Positions 25,901 through 37,521 of a stretch of DNA of 64,000 bases are shown here, one piece after another. Source of the DNA: Prinia subflava (taxonomy: Eukaryota > Chordata > Aves > Passeriformes > Cisticolidae). Every line of letters begins with the position of its first letter. Position 1 is the first letter of the stretch. The translations under genes and the position numbers were made by a program. The notes beneath the pieces are model-generated. The model searched no databases, was not told where the DNA came from, and saw only the letters and a list, made by a program, of their open reading frames with translations. The DNA lies in NCBI RefSeq assembly GCF_021018805.1, contig NC_086257.1, positions 14,814,693-14,878,692 on the forward strand, read 5' to 3'.

Positions 25901-28504
25901 AGCCCCGCAGTTGCTCGGCTGATGGCACAGAGCCATCAGCTGGGAGATGCAAAGTCGCAGAGCAGCATCTCACAATGAAGTTCACAAGTCGTTAACCAGC
26001 GATGGAAAGATGTTCTCGACAGGCTGCAAGTGAAACGACCTCCCAGGTTTAACACTTAGTCTTCATAATATGCCGGAGACGTTTCTGAAGAGAGTAATTG
26101 GCCAAAAGGAAACGAACAATAAACCCCATGATAGAAGTCAATGCTCCTGAGAACTTTTAATTTTTTTCGGTTAACATTCTCTGTATTACTATTTCTCTGT
26201 ATGTGGCATGGATGAAAGATCCTGAGTGAACTGGAGTCCTCTGCCCATCCTGAGAAGGCTGAATTTAGAGGACATTTCAAATCAGGGTTGTTCATCCTGA
26301 TAAACATAAAATCTTCATCTGATCTGAAACAAAAGGTGTCCTTTCATGTTTGAGCCACTCGACGTTTTTTTAAACCACTTAAAATACTTCAGATTTGCAT
26401 TTTTTTTCTTTAAGATTTTGACTTCTATTTCAAGCACATTAAAATTCTCCCCTCCACTCCTTTTTAGTCAAAACTCTTCACTGAATTCTTCTTCAGTTTA
26501 TAAATAGTTTTGGTCCTTCTAAACCATCATTTTTATGACTTTCATATTTCTGGAAAAAAAGGCGCTGCTATTATTAGTCATCTACAGTCTTCAAGACATT
26601 ACCCAAAGTATTGTCAAACAACTTCTGTTCCACTATTACTGGGGGGACACCCTATTAAATGGATGGGGGGTTTTCTTTGGCCAGTCACTTCAGACAGGTT
26701 TCTCAACCCACAGCCGTGAAATCAGCTAGCAAACTGAGGTTGAAAAATACCCTTGGAGGAAATTTCCAGTTTGTTCTCACATGGCTGTTTGCTCCCAGCA
26801 GCCTTTTGAGTGACCCCAAGCCACCATGTTGAGGTTCACCAAGAATTACACCTGTCCATAGGTGGGGAATACGTCTGAGATCCCACCCTAATGGACAAGT
26901 GCATTGGATTGGGCTGGATTAAGTCAGGAAAACATCATGTACCTCGTGCTACAGAATAACACAGGAAACAGTGCTTTGGATATTAACACAGGGTCATGGG
27001 GAGGGAGCTGGTTATAAAGAAGCTGTGACTCCCCATCACTTTCCAGATATATCTGTGGGTAATGCTTGGTTGGTTCTTTCCTTTAGCTCCACTTTTCTGC
27101 TTTTACCACACCTGAGATATAATTACTACCTGTGTTACCTGTACTTAAGTCAATTTGTACTTAAAGTACAATTTTTAGCACATCCAATGAAATGAAAGTT
27201 CTCCTTTGCAAAAGGTGATAGGAGGAAAGTTAATAGAAAACAAATGTTACCTAGCAAGCTAGATAAATTACTTCAAATCTGGACTTCCTTGTGAGGAAAA
27301 ATATGGGGGTGCAACTCCTCCCTTCTCCATGAACACTCGCTCTGCTGGTGAAAAGATATTTCCTTAAGCTTTTTATCTGGTGAAATCACCTAACCTATCC
27401 TTTTCAGGCATGGAATTTTTCTGCTCACACATGCTGTCAGTTGTTCTGTGGGGTTATTTCTCATGCAAACCAAAATAGTTCCTGGTTTAAAATGTTCCTC
27501 AACCTGACTGTTCACATGATAAATGACATAATGGAGTCGCATTCGTTAGCACCAGAAGCAAACTCCAAAATAGAAGCAGACAATTACTAAACAAACATTC
27601 TGTAATTATCTTTTCTTTCCTGACCAGCTGAATGATGAAGAAAGCAGCAATGTGTAGAGCTCATGATTAGAGCTGGTCATTTAGACAAGGAAAAATATCG
27701 GACTCTGGTGCATTTCATCAATCAGAATGTGGAGGGAGCTGGTTTCTGCCGATGGGACCAATATTGTGGTGGATGTTGATCATTTTCCCAATGTTGCCTC
27801 CCACTGACTTCCCTTTTTATATTTTTAATCTGTCTCCTAAATCACTTCATGCAGCTGTCTCTGGCTTATTTTCTTCTGTCTCACATTAATAATTAATTCC
27901 ATTGCTTTTGGTATGCCCTTGACCTTCAGCCACTTCCAACACCTTGATATAAATCTTTGGACATATTGCATTATATATGCCATTATACATGTTTGAATAC
28001 TACATGGAGGTGTTCCCATGCAGGTCTGTCCTCATAGGAACTGCAAGAGTCTTTTACAGAGCTTTTTTACTACTTCTTTGGTGTTCATTAGTCCATTATT
28101 TGGCAACATAACAGTCTTATTCTGAGGCACACCACTATTTCAATTACAGAATGATCACAATTAGACTCTCTGCTCATTAGGACTTCATTGCTTCATCTAC
28201 ACATGGGAACCTGTATAAATCTTAATTAAAATAAGAAGAATTGCTTGTTGTTTAAACATGAGTTTAACCTTAAATAGGGATCTGCAAATTAAGGAAAAGT
28301 TTAAGTGCTCTTGTACATATAGGGAATGTAACACTTACTGGTGACTTGCCCAAACAAAATAAGTGTTCCAGATGTTCAAGGCCGAACAGCTGTGGGATTA
28401 TTTGCTGGGGATTCAAGGAAGGCTCAGGGCAGTTCCTGCCTGATGCACTGTTGGGTCCCTCCCACCAGCTGGTAAAGCCACACCCTGCCTGTCAGTAGAG
28501 GGGC
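19961..28504. other. Intergenic region between IL1RAP and TMEM207, left part
   Basis: No gene is supported. I see an 11-base C run at 20,724-20,734, a 16-bp perfect palindrome at 20,432-20,447, an AAT-rich simple repeat at about 21,385-21,408, and a compact block at about 24,060-24,200 that could be a conserved element. The remaining open frames are short and overlap on both strands. Confidence 0.5.
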
Positions 28505-28744
28505 AGAGAGTTTGGTTTCTTTTAGATTAAATGTTAGGAAGAAATTCTTTACTGTGAGGGTGGTGAGAAGCTGGCACAGATTGCCTAGAGATGTTTTGGA
28601 TGCCCCATCCCTGGAAGTGTTCAAGGCCAGGTTGGATGGGGCTCTGAGCAACCTGGTCTTGTCCTGGGTGTCCCTGGCCATGGCAGAGGTTGGAACTGGA
28701 TGATCTTTAAGGTCTCTTCCAACCCAAACCATTTTATGATTCTT
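28505..28744 (+). mobile_element. CR1 LINE, 3' end fragment
   Basis: A 5'-truncated copy of the avian Chicken Repeat 1 non-LTR retrotransposon. The plus strand carries the C-terminal end of the reverse-transcriptase ORF, including residues resembling RLNVRKKFFTVRVV and DAPSLEVFKARLDGAL. The typical 3' UTR follows, with TTGGAACTGGATGATCTTTA and CTTCCAACCCAAACCATT. It ends at the ATTTTATGATTCTT tail characteristic of CR1, which lacks poly(A). Only the last ~240 bp survive, so the copy is dead. It shows the genome is avian. Confidence 0.93.
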
Positions 28745-31700
28745 AATATGCCATTCTGGCAAACATTTAATTTGTTGAATGAAGAACCAGTTTCTTTCGA
28801 TGTGAAACAAAAATTGTCACTGGGGAATATCTTGAAGGAGAGAGTCTGAAGTGTAATAATTATTTGTTCAAAATATTCATCATGTATTTACAAAGAATGA
28901 GGCACAACTGCAATGCAGGCGGATGTTTTGCCATTCCCAGAAGTATTTATGACAGATATTATCATCAGTTAACTCCTGATGAGCCCTAACATGGGAGTGT
29001 TTGGCACTGTGAAGTGTTGTGGCTCTGTGGAACTGGGTTTCTGAAAAACCACTGCGCAAGTCCTCGCTGGGGTTTGTTCTATACAGTGAAAAACCAGGCT
29101 GAGGGGATTGCTAGAGACTTGCCTAAAGCAGAGCATGGACACCAGTAGCAGAGCTGGGGAATGCCACTGGGCTCCTGCATGCCTGCCTGCAGAGGAGGGA
29201 GCTGTTCAAGTCCCCAGGGAGCAGCTCTCCATTTTTCCTCTCCCGCTGTAGCCAGGTGTGCTTGTACCTCTGGAAGAAGCTGAACAAGTCTTTTGCATTT
29301 CAGTTACATGTCCCAAGGGATTGTGCTTTTGTTATTGCTGGTAGCATCTGTCCTCTCCTCCTGAAACAACTCTCCAAGCGTGTAGTAGATAAAATTTGGT
29401 GGTACTATGGATCAAATCAACTACTGCTGGTTTCTGTAACAAAATAAGGAACATTCCAGCCTTGCCTTCAACAAAGAAAGGAGGTTTAATTTGCAAAGCA
29501 GTAATTCACAAAGCATGTGTTGTCCTCTTTCTATTAACCTAAAGTTAGCCAAGAGAAACGTGGAAAATCAGTCCTTTCCCCCTCCAAGCAGTGTCCAGGG
29601 CTCCAACTGATAAAATGCTTCCAGGTAAGGACAGCTCTATCTTACGAGTTTTTTAATAACAAGGAGTGGATTAAAGATCCAAGCAGAGCTACTTCATCAC
29701 CAGGGCCTAATGACATTCAGTAAATACAAGTGCTTTGAACTACTTATATTCCAGAAGCATGAGGAGTAATGATAGATTAAACCTTCAGTGTTCAAGATCA
29801 GAAATAAAGTCAGGGGGATGCTGCAAAAAGCCAGGAAAAAGCAGGAGGTACTGACTGAGAGTCCCATCAAGTGTTAAGGCAGCATCTCATCCTCCCAATG
29901 TCCAGGGAAAGCATAATTTTTTAAAGAAAAACTTTTTTTTTAGATCAGTCAGTATCACCAAATTCATTCTGGTGGTAGACACTATTATCTTCCCAATTTT
30001 TATATGCTCAGCAGATTATACAATATTAGATGGAATATTATTGCTCAAGGATTCGTGATTTAAATCATGGTTCATGGTGTAAAGATGCAACCTGGAGTGG
30101 AAGAGCTGGGGCAGAAGTGGGACTGCCTGTGCCCACCCTGGCTGGTGGTGAGAGCAGGGACAGGCAGAGCTGCTGGCTCATGGCTCACCTGCCCACTTGT
30201 CAGACAAGTCCCAATTTCCCTGGGAGAACTGGGAACCTTTTGGCTTTGGTAATGAATCAGAAAAGTGGAAAGATTGTTCTAAACACTCTTAAAACCGAAT
30301 ATGTGGAGTTCTACATTTTTTTTCTGGTAGTACTTGCCCCTGTTTCCTGCAAGTGCAATAAACAGTTTTTTAGAAGTATCATACAAGGGTTGAATTGCTC
30401 AGGTCTTGAGAACAGTGCTATAAAATCAAAGCTTATGAAATTACAGATATAAAAATCAGGGTTTTTTATTTCCTTACTTTTTGAAAATATCTCTTCTGCT
30501 GTTTGTTTAGACAAAATTGTTGAGTATGGCTCACATTAATTTGTTGGGGTTTTTCCAAAAAGTATTGTCTTGGTAAGAACAGAAAATTCTGTCTCTCTGT
30601 GCAGTCTATCTCTGCATACAAATGATTGTTTTTAGCTGTGATTTTCTAACTCCTGAGGGAATTAATGAGTAAAGAAGAGCTCTCCATAATGCATGCATGT
30701 ATGTGTATATGTCTGTATATACAATTTATATTGCTTATTTATTATTTATGTCACAGGAGCTTATTCAAAACATTGCTCTTTTTTTTTTTATTTTGAAAAT
30801 ATTCATCTAGAAAAATTACTGACCTGTCTCTCTGCCTTGTCCCTCTCAGTGCCAGCTCAGGTCCCTTTTTTGTGATCCCACAGTGGGTCCAGAGCAATGA
30901 CCCAGCCTGTGCCAGGCTGGGAGCTGAGGGGCTGCTGGTTGATCTGACCCTGCTGTGTGACACCAGGTGAGTCCTCTGCAGGGATGGCAGTGGGGAGAGG
31001 GCTCTGGAACAGTGGGATGCAGTCCCTGGCCCTGGAGCAGAACCTCCCCACACCCCGTGGCCCTGAGGAGAGCCCCCACCACCCCTGGGAGCTGGGACCT
31101 GAGGCTGCAGCATCCTGCTGGCAATGTCAGTCTTCTGAGGCAGAAAGACACAGCAGGCTCTTTTGATTAAAAATAGGTCAAGATTTAATTGAAATGAAGG
31201 AACATTTTTGGTAATGCAGAAATTTGAACCAGCATTGAACCTTCCCTTTTTTTTTCCTCCTTTTTTTCCCCATTTGATGCTCATTATTTGAAAGATGTGC
31301 AAAATTTCTGGATTTCTGCAGTTGGTGGTGATCTGGGAATGTAATAAAGCTCTTCCCTCACTGCCCTCTCCCCCAAAATAATTCCTGAAGATTTATTCAT
31401 CATTTCACACATCACTAAGTAAACATCCCCCTTCCAATCGCTGGCCTGATGGAGACTTAGTACATTACTGTGTACAGCAGAATGATCATGATCTGAAATG
31501 CAATACACAGGCAATCTCAGTATCCTTGAGGTATCTCTGCCAGGAGCATGGAAAGCAGTTCAATTTCAAGAGTAATGAAACTAATTTGCAAGTCTCTTCT
31601 ACTGAGCCTTTTGTGATTTTGCTGTTCTCTCCTACAGTTACAAGTCTTGACTAATAAACAGTGTTATTGTATATAATACAGAACATTTCCCTGTCTCACT

Positions 31701-34700
31701 GAGCAGTGTGACTGGACAGGGTAGACCTCGGCTTGAGTTTTGTAATATTTTCCAATTAGATGACCAGACATTAGTGTTCATAATTCCTGTTTGGTGGAGG
31801 TTTGCAATCATGGCTCCTTAGCAACTGAAGTAATGTTAAATTAAACTGATAAATGATGTTCTAAAAAAAATAAGAACTTAATCAGACTGATTAATTTGTG
31901 ATTGCCTTTTAGGAAAGGTTTACAGGATGTGTTGTGCATTTTCTATCTGCCAAGTGCAGTTCTTCATCAGCTGGGTACACAAGCTTTGCAAAACTGTTTT
32001 CTGAAGTGTAGAGTAGATCTACTCACCCCTCCCAGCTGATGAGGAAAGCTCTACCCCTTTGTGAAAGTTGGTTTTTTTTCACCCTGCCTGCAGCCCTGGG
32101 CAGTCCTGACCAGGCTGGAGATGTCAAAGCTGTCACTCGAGGCACAGCTCAGCCCTCAGGGCTGGGACATCATCCCCTGACGTCCCAGCCCTGATACTAT
32201 GGACAAACTCACTGCAGCACAGTTTCTACCACACTGGGCCACTTCTCATGCACAAAATACTGAACTTACAAACAAAAAAAAACCCCATAACCTCCACACC
32301 CCAAACTCTCCTTTACCATTCCTCCTCTGTCTTTTCCTCCGTGGTTTAATTAAAACCACAGTTTTAATCCAGCAGGTGGAAGACTTTGAGACTAAGACTA
32401 TTCATTTCTTGATGATGGCACAGAGCCTGCTCTGTCCCCTCACAGGGACAGGCAGCATGTCCTGACTCCTACAGGCTGCTCCTCCTGCAGGCTTTCATGC
32501 TGGGCAGTGTGACACACACCTGAGGGCTGCAGGCCGTAGGAGTGAGGCTTGGGGTGCATCTCGTGCACAGAGAGGTGATGCTGTGCCTACGAGCCCAAGC
32601 CCACCCTGGGAGCCTCCCTTTAGGAACGTGGAGAAAAGGAGTGATGCTCAGGTCGGGGCAGGGCTGCAGGCACCTTTCCTTGACTGAGCTCCTGCACCAT
32701 TTCCATCTTTCCCCTGGACTATCCTGACACGTGCCACTGGCCTGCCGTGACTTCCAGCCCCTTCACAGTGAAGTCACTAGTGAAAAGCTGCTTGTTTTAT
32801 ACCCTGCAGCTCCCTTTTCCAGGGATTGCTGTCGATTGCTGGCAATCCTTCTGACATGTGCACTTCATCACTTTGTGACAGGAAGATGGGTCAATGGGCG
32901 AGCTCTGAATAAACAGTAAGAGCTCAAAACTGGAAATAGGGATTGCTTTGCTGAGCACAATTCTGGTGTCCTGGCTCCCACTACAGCCAGAGGAAAGTAA
33001 CAGAGTAATTATAAGTTATGTTTCTTCTGCACCTCTGTTAGTGTGAATCTAGTTTAAGCATCATAACAGAAAAGCTTTCCAAAAAATATTGTTCTGCAAA
33101 TTTTCTATAGTGATGTCCAATTTTTTTCCTGAATTATGTTTGGCTCTTGTCCTAAATAATAAATTCCACAAGGCATTTATACACTTGCTGTAAAATCTTC
33201 TGATGAGCTTTAAAAGGTTGGATTAAAAGATTTGACACCCATGAACTACCTGCCAGTTGGCTGACAGTGCCTTCCAGCTTCACTCCCTTCTGTTGTTGTT
33301 ATCAAGCTAATTCTTGCCCAGAGAATATTTCCGATTTGCCTTGATGATGGCAATGATTCTCAAAGTATCTTCTTTGATAAAGACTGAACAATCTTAGGCT
33401 GGCCTACATCAAATCAACATATTATTTTCATGGGATTAGACAGTCTTGAGGTGTGTCCCCATCCTTTCCCCTGAAGCCATTAGAGATAGAAGCAGACACC
33501 TCCAGGTTAGTTATTTCATCTGCAGGCAAAGTAGCCCATCCTTAGGTTGATCCATCTGCTTTCCCAGACAACATAAAGCTGAACTTCATAACATGTTCCC
33601 CACTCCCCTTCCTAACAGCTTTTATAGCAAGACTCATCTCTGCCTCTTATTCTGCAAGTGTAACCTGCAGACCAACAAACAGATCTCTTGCTCCTGGCAG
33701 TCTCTTCCTGCCTCTCATGGCAGTCCTCTGTGAGCTCTCCCTGATTTATGTAAAATCCCATTTTCCAGTGTTTGCACAGAATAATAGATATCCGTGGAAC
33801 CTGTGCAGCCCAAACCCTCTTTCTGTTCTGAAAACGTGGCTTTTCTAGCATTATGTGCCCAACAATCTGCAAAACACCAGACTGTGGGCCCTCAGAGGAG
33901 GACAGGAGTGCAGCTAACCCACTGATTTTAGTGGAGTGGATCTGTTTTAGTGCAAGGCTCCTACTGTTCTGTTGTTTTTCAGAAAATGACATAAAATATT
34001 CTTAGACATCTTGTGAGCACCAAGAAAACAGGTGTTTTGTCATGGACCATGTAAGAGCTTGTTGTTTCCTCTCACTTTTAATGTCACCACCCATGAATTC
34101 TGTTCATAACATTTTGGATAGACCACTGTGTTTCCCTTGCTCCATGCTGTCCTCAAGCTCTTCAGGCAGACCGCAGCTCTGTCACAATTGGATGTGATGC
34201 TGGCACTTACCTTCCATCAAAGAAGATGATTTTCCATAGCGTAATTCCAGATTTATTGAATCGAGTCTTAAACCTCAAGAGGTAAAGTGGGCTGTATTTT
34301 TAACAGAAAATGGTTTTCCCTGCCAGATGAAATCTTAAGGCAGAGTGTCTCATTTTAAATAGCTGCTTGGACATTTTTCTATATTGGGATTAATGGTGAT
34401 GGGGTAATTTAGATTCTCTAGCAACCTGAGATAGCTGGATTTACAGCGTTATCAGTCCAGCCACTTACAGGCATCTTTGCTTTAATTGAGTTTAGTGCTG
34501 TGAAAAAGATGAACTTGATGAAGGAAAGCCTTTTCCACCTGCCTTGAGAATAAAGGCCCAGCTGAGGCAGGACCAGAACACTCTTCCTTCAGTGCCAGTG
34601 CAGCACCCAGGGGTGGGGTGGCAGAGCGATGCTGTCTGGGGGTGCTGCCACAGCCTGTGCAGAGCAGGAGGGAGGTTTGCTGCCTTGTGTTGCCTGTCCC

Positions 34701-36714
34701 TGAGCTTGAGCTGAAGCAGAGCAAGAGGTGCCTCTAGACCTGGCAACTCTGTATTTGAAGTGCATTTGTGTGCATCACATAAGCTCCTAAAGGAACAGTG
34801 TGGTTTGGACATATGACTGATGAACTGATGTCTATCTATCTGATTCCTCTGGCTCCATAAACTGTCAGCCAATTTTAGCTTGATTTGAATCATCTCAAAC
34901 CAACTCAAACCTAATTATGACTTCCTACAAGTTAAAAAAAATAGTTTGACAAATAGAAAAGATAGAAAAGAGAGAACTGTTAATCCTCCCCTGAGGAGGA
35001 GGAGGACACATCAAATGCAACAACATTGGGACAATATGAATCTGGAACTGTCAGACTGAGACCTCAAGTGGGAAAGGACCATCTTCCTAACCAGGACCAG
35101 CTTCTCAGCTTTACCCAGTGCATCAGAAATGCCAATCTCCTGCTGTCTCACTCAAAGCCTGGCCACCCTCTCGTTTTTCTCACTGTGTTGGCAGGAGATT
35201 TGTGAGTACATCACCATGTGCCATTTCAAGCTTCATTTGAATAAGCGTCCCATATAATAGACTTTTATAGCTCTCTTCTGTGAATTCTAAATTAACACAA
35301 CTAATTAAAATGTTCCAAAGTTTTATGTAAATAACTAATTAGCATTTGAGAAGGAATAGTAAATTCACAGATGGTCGTGCTCCACTCTGAGCCCACCGTG
35401 CACCAGTGTTGGGCCCTTGGTGCAACATCCTGCCTGGCAGGACCAGACTGCCCAGGTTTCACCCCAGGGATGACCCAGCACCATCCACCCTGCCTGCAGG
35501 CTCTGGGAACTCTGCATTCATGGGATTAGACCCATTCTAGCCTGATGTCCCATCTCTGACCCTGGCATCAGGACTTGCAAGAGTAAGGAGAGCATGGGAG
35601 TGTGGATGAGAACACCAAGGAAGAAGAGGTCTGTGCACAGGAGGTGAGGTGAGTGTCTGAGCTGCGATTTTCAGTGTTTGTACTGGCACTGCTGTAAGGA
35701 TGTTCCTCTAGAAAACCCTCCTCAGGGATACCTTTTAGGAGTAGAAGCTGCTTTACTTCACACAACACAGCTGAACCTCAGCACTGCTGGGGACAGCCCC
35801 AGCACTCCCACTGAGACCCTGGAAAGCTGTTCTGTCACACAAACCATGTCTCCATGGACCACAATTGGGAATGAAGCTAAATATTTTCTTCCTCTCTCAC
35901 AGGATTAGAGCTCATTGATATCTGTAGCATAGTGGAGAGGTGATGCAGGAATAATACCTTGTAAGAATGGGGAGATTTAAGAAATAGGTCTGCATCTAAT
36001 TGTGACTGCCATCCAGGTGGAAAGTGTCCCTTCTCTGACATCTGCACTCTCACATGTATTAGGAGCCCTACATTTATACAGCCCATGGCACCCTGCACGT
36101 CTGAGTGCTGTTGCAGCACAGAAAGGACCCCACAAATACAAGGAAGGAGTTGGCCAGTTGGAGTTTGCTTGCTCTAGAAGACAGATTATCATTAGAGCAA
36201 GTGAGGAGGGGGGGTTCATTTTCCCTCCCTATTGAATGGGTCCTACAGCATTAACTTCACCTGTTCCAAGGGCAGGTCTTTGCACCTTTGGCTTCCTGAG
36301 CTGCAAAGACCTGTGGGGAGTGGAGAGGTTATAAAAATCTGCTTTAGAGTAAGATAAGGGGGGTTTGGTGTATTTGAGCAGGTCTCTGAGGAGGGGAAAT
36401 GAGCTTGGGAAGATTCATGTTGCTAGGACAATTTTGCTTGGCCAGAGGGAAATCGAGAGAGCAGAAGCAGGAGTCGGTGGGGAAATCAAAGGGTGATTTG
36501 AAAGAAAGGAGTGTGAAGAGCCTGGCTGTTTGTGTTGAAATTATAAACAGGAGTGTGTTTTTCAGATATATTCTTGGGGAAGATGTAAAAGTGGGAGATT
36601 AAGTAAAACAGTAAAGCTGTTGAGGGGGAGAAAGGGCTAAGCTAAGCCTTCCTATTGCGTGGTCTTATTTGCAATCCCTGTCTGCCCTGGAAGCATCCCC
36701 CATCTCTCTCTCTG
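28745..36714. other. Intergenic region between IL1RAP and TMEM207, right part
   Basis: No gene is supported. A GC-rich block at about 30,850-31,130 is open on both strands without any recognisable domain. Short T- and A-rich runs and a TGTATG-rich stretch near 30,695-30,725 are present. TMEM207 upstream control elements may lie at the right end, but I cannot point to one beyond the TATA-like motif. Confidence 0.5.
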
Positions 36715-36722
36715 TTTATATA
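36715..36722 (+). promoter_or_regulatory. TATA-like motif just upstream of TMEM207
   Basis: TTTATATA lies about 32-39 bases before the TMEM207 ATG. Used as a TATA box it would leave a 5' UTR of only a few bases. The same place reads as a splice acceptor (a CT-rich run ending tatatgcag at about 36,726), which would imply an upstream untranslated exon. The sequence does not decide between them. Confidence 0.3.
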
Positions 36723-36753
36723 TGCAGAAAACTCCTGCAGAGCGGGGAGGAAG

Positions 36754-36817
36754 ATGCAAGCTCTCCATCTGGTCTTCCAGACGTTGTTTCTCATCTTGGC
36801 ACCAGCCTGGAGAGGAG
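36754..36817 (+). CDS. TMEM207: TMEM207 exon 1: signal peptide
   Basis: The ATG has A at -3. Twenty-one codons form a hydrophobic leader (MQALHLVFQTLFLILAPAWRG), written here as its single visible stretch minus nothing essential. It ends GAG followed by the donor gtgagc, in phase 1. The next in-frame residue, Ala22, is split across the intron. Confidence 0.8.
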
Positions 36818-37480
36818 GTGAGCTCTGAATTGGGTTGCCAGAGGGCAGCCTGGCCATGGTACAGGGCTTGGGGGGCTCATGGAGAGGGGAAGCAAACCCA
36901 GAGGAGCCTCACTGCCTCATCCTTACCCTGATCCCAGACATGTTGCTGCAACATCCTTGAGAAGCACCAGGTGGGTATGCACACAGCATCTCACCCCAAG
37001 CAGCAGCTCACCATGTTCCCAGGCAGAACATTTGGCATGTTATCTGTCACAAAAAGAAGGCTGGAGAGCAGCCTGCTGATCCCATGTTTCTTGAATGCAT
37101 AAGTGCTGGTATCAGCCCTCACTAATTCTGGGCACACAGGAGCGTGGCTATAGCCTGTTCTGAACTGACTCTGCTTGTGAGGAATGAGGGTCTGAAATCA
37201 CTGCCCTTCCCTGCATGGAACCCGGGTGGGCTTGGGGTGCTTGGCAGGGGACAGGCTGCAACTGAGGCCCCAGCAATTCAAAATAAACCCAGAAAGGGCA
37301 CCAGAAAGGAATTCAGATGCATGGGAGGCTGGTAAGCAATCAAGTGTGGAAAAAGTAGGTATTTGGATCATCTGAGGAAGTCTTAGGCTGAAATGTTAGC
37401 AGATGCCTACACTTAGGGATGCAGCACAGGGTGCTCCTGTGGTGCCTGGAGCCGGGGTGTTGCAGGGGGTACAGGAGACA

Positions 37481-37521
<41 letters not shown>

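Noticed and set aside
27155..27171. 17-base palindrome TTGTACTTAAAGTACAA
   Set aside because: Short, AT-rich and isolated. Such hairpins are expected by chance in a window of this size.
30751..31302. 183-codon minus-strand frame in a GC-rich intergenic patch
   Set aside because: Both strands are open, the peptide is low-complexity, and it runs into poly-A/T-derived Lys and Phe runs.
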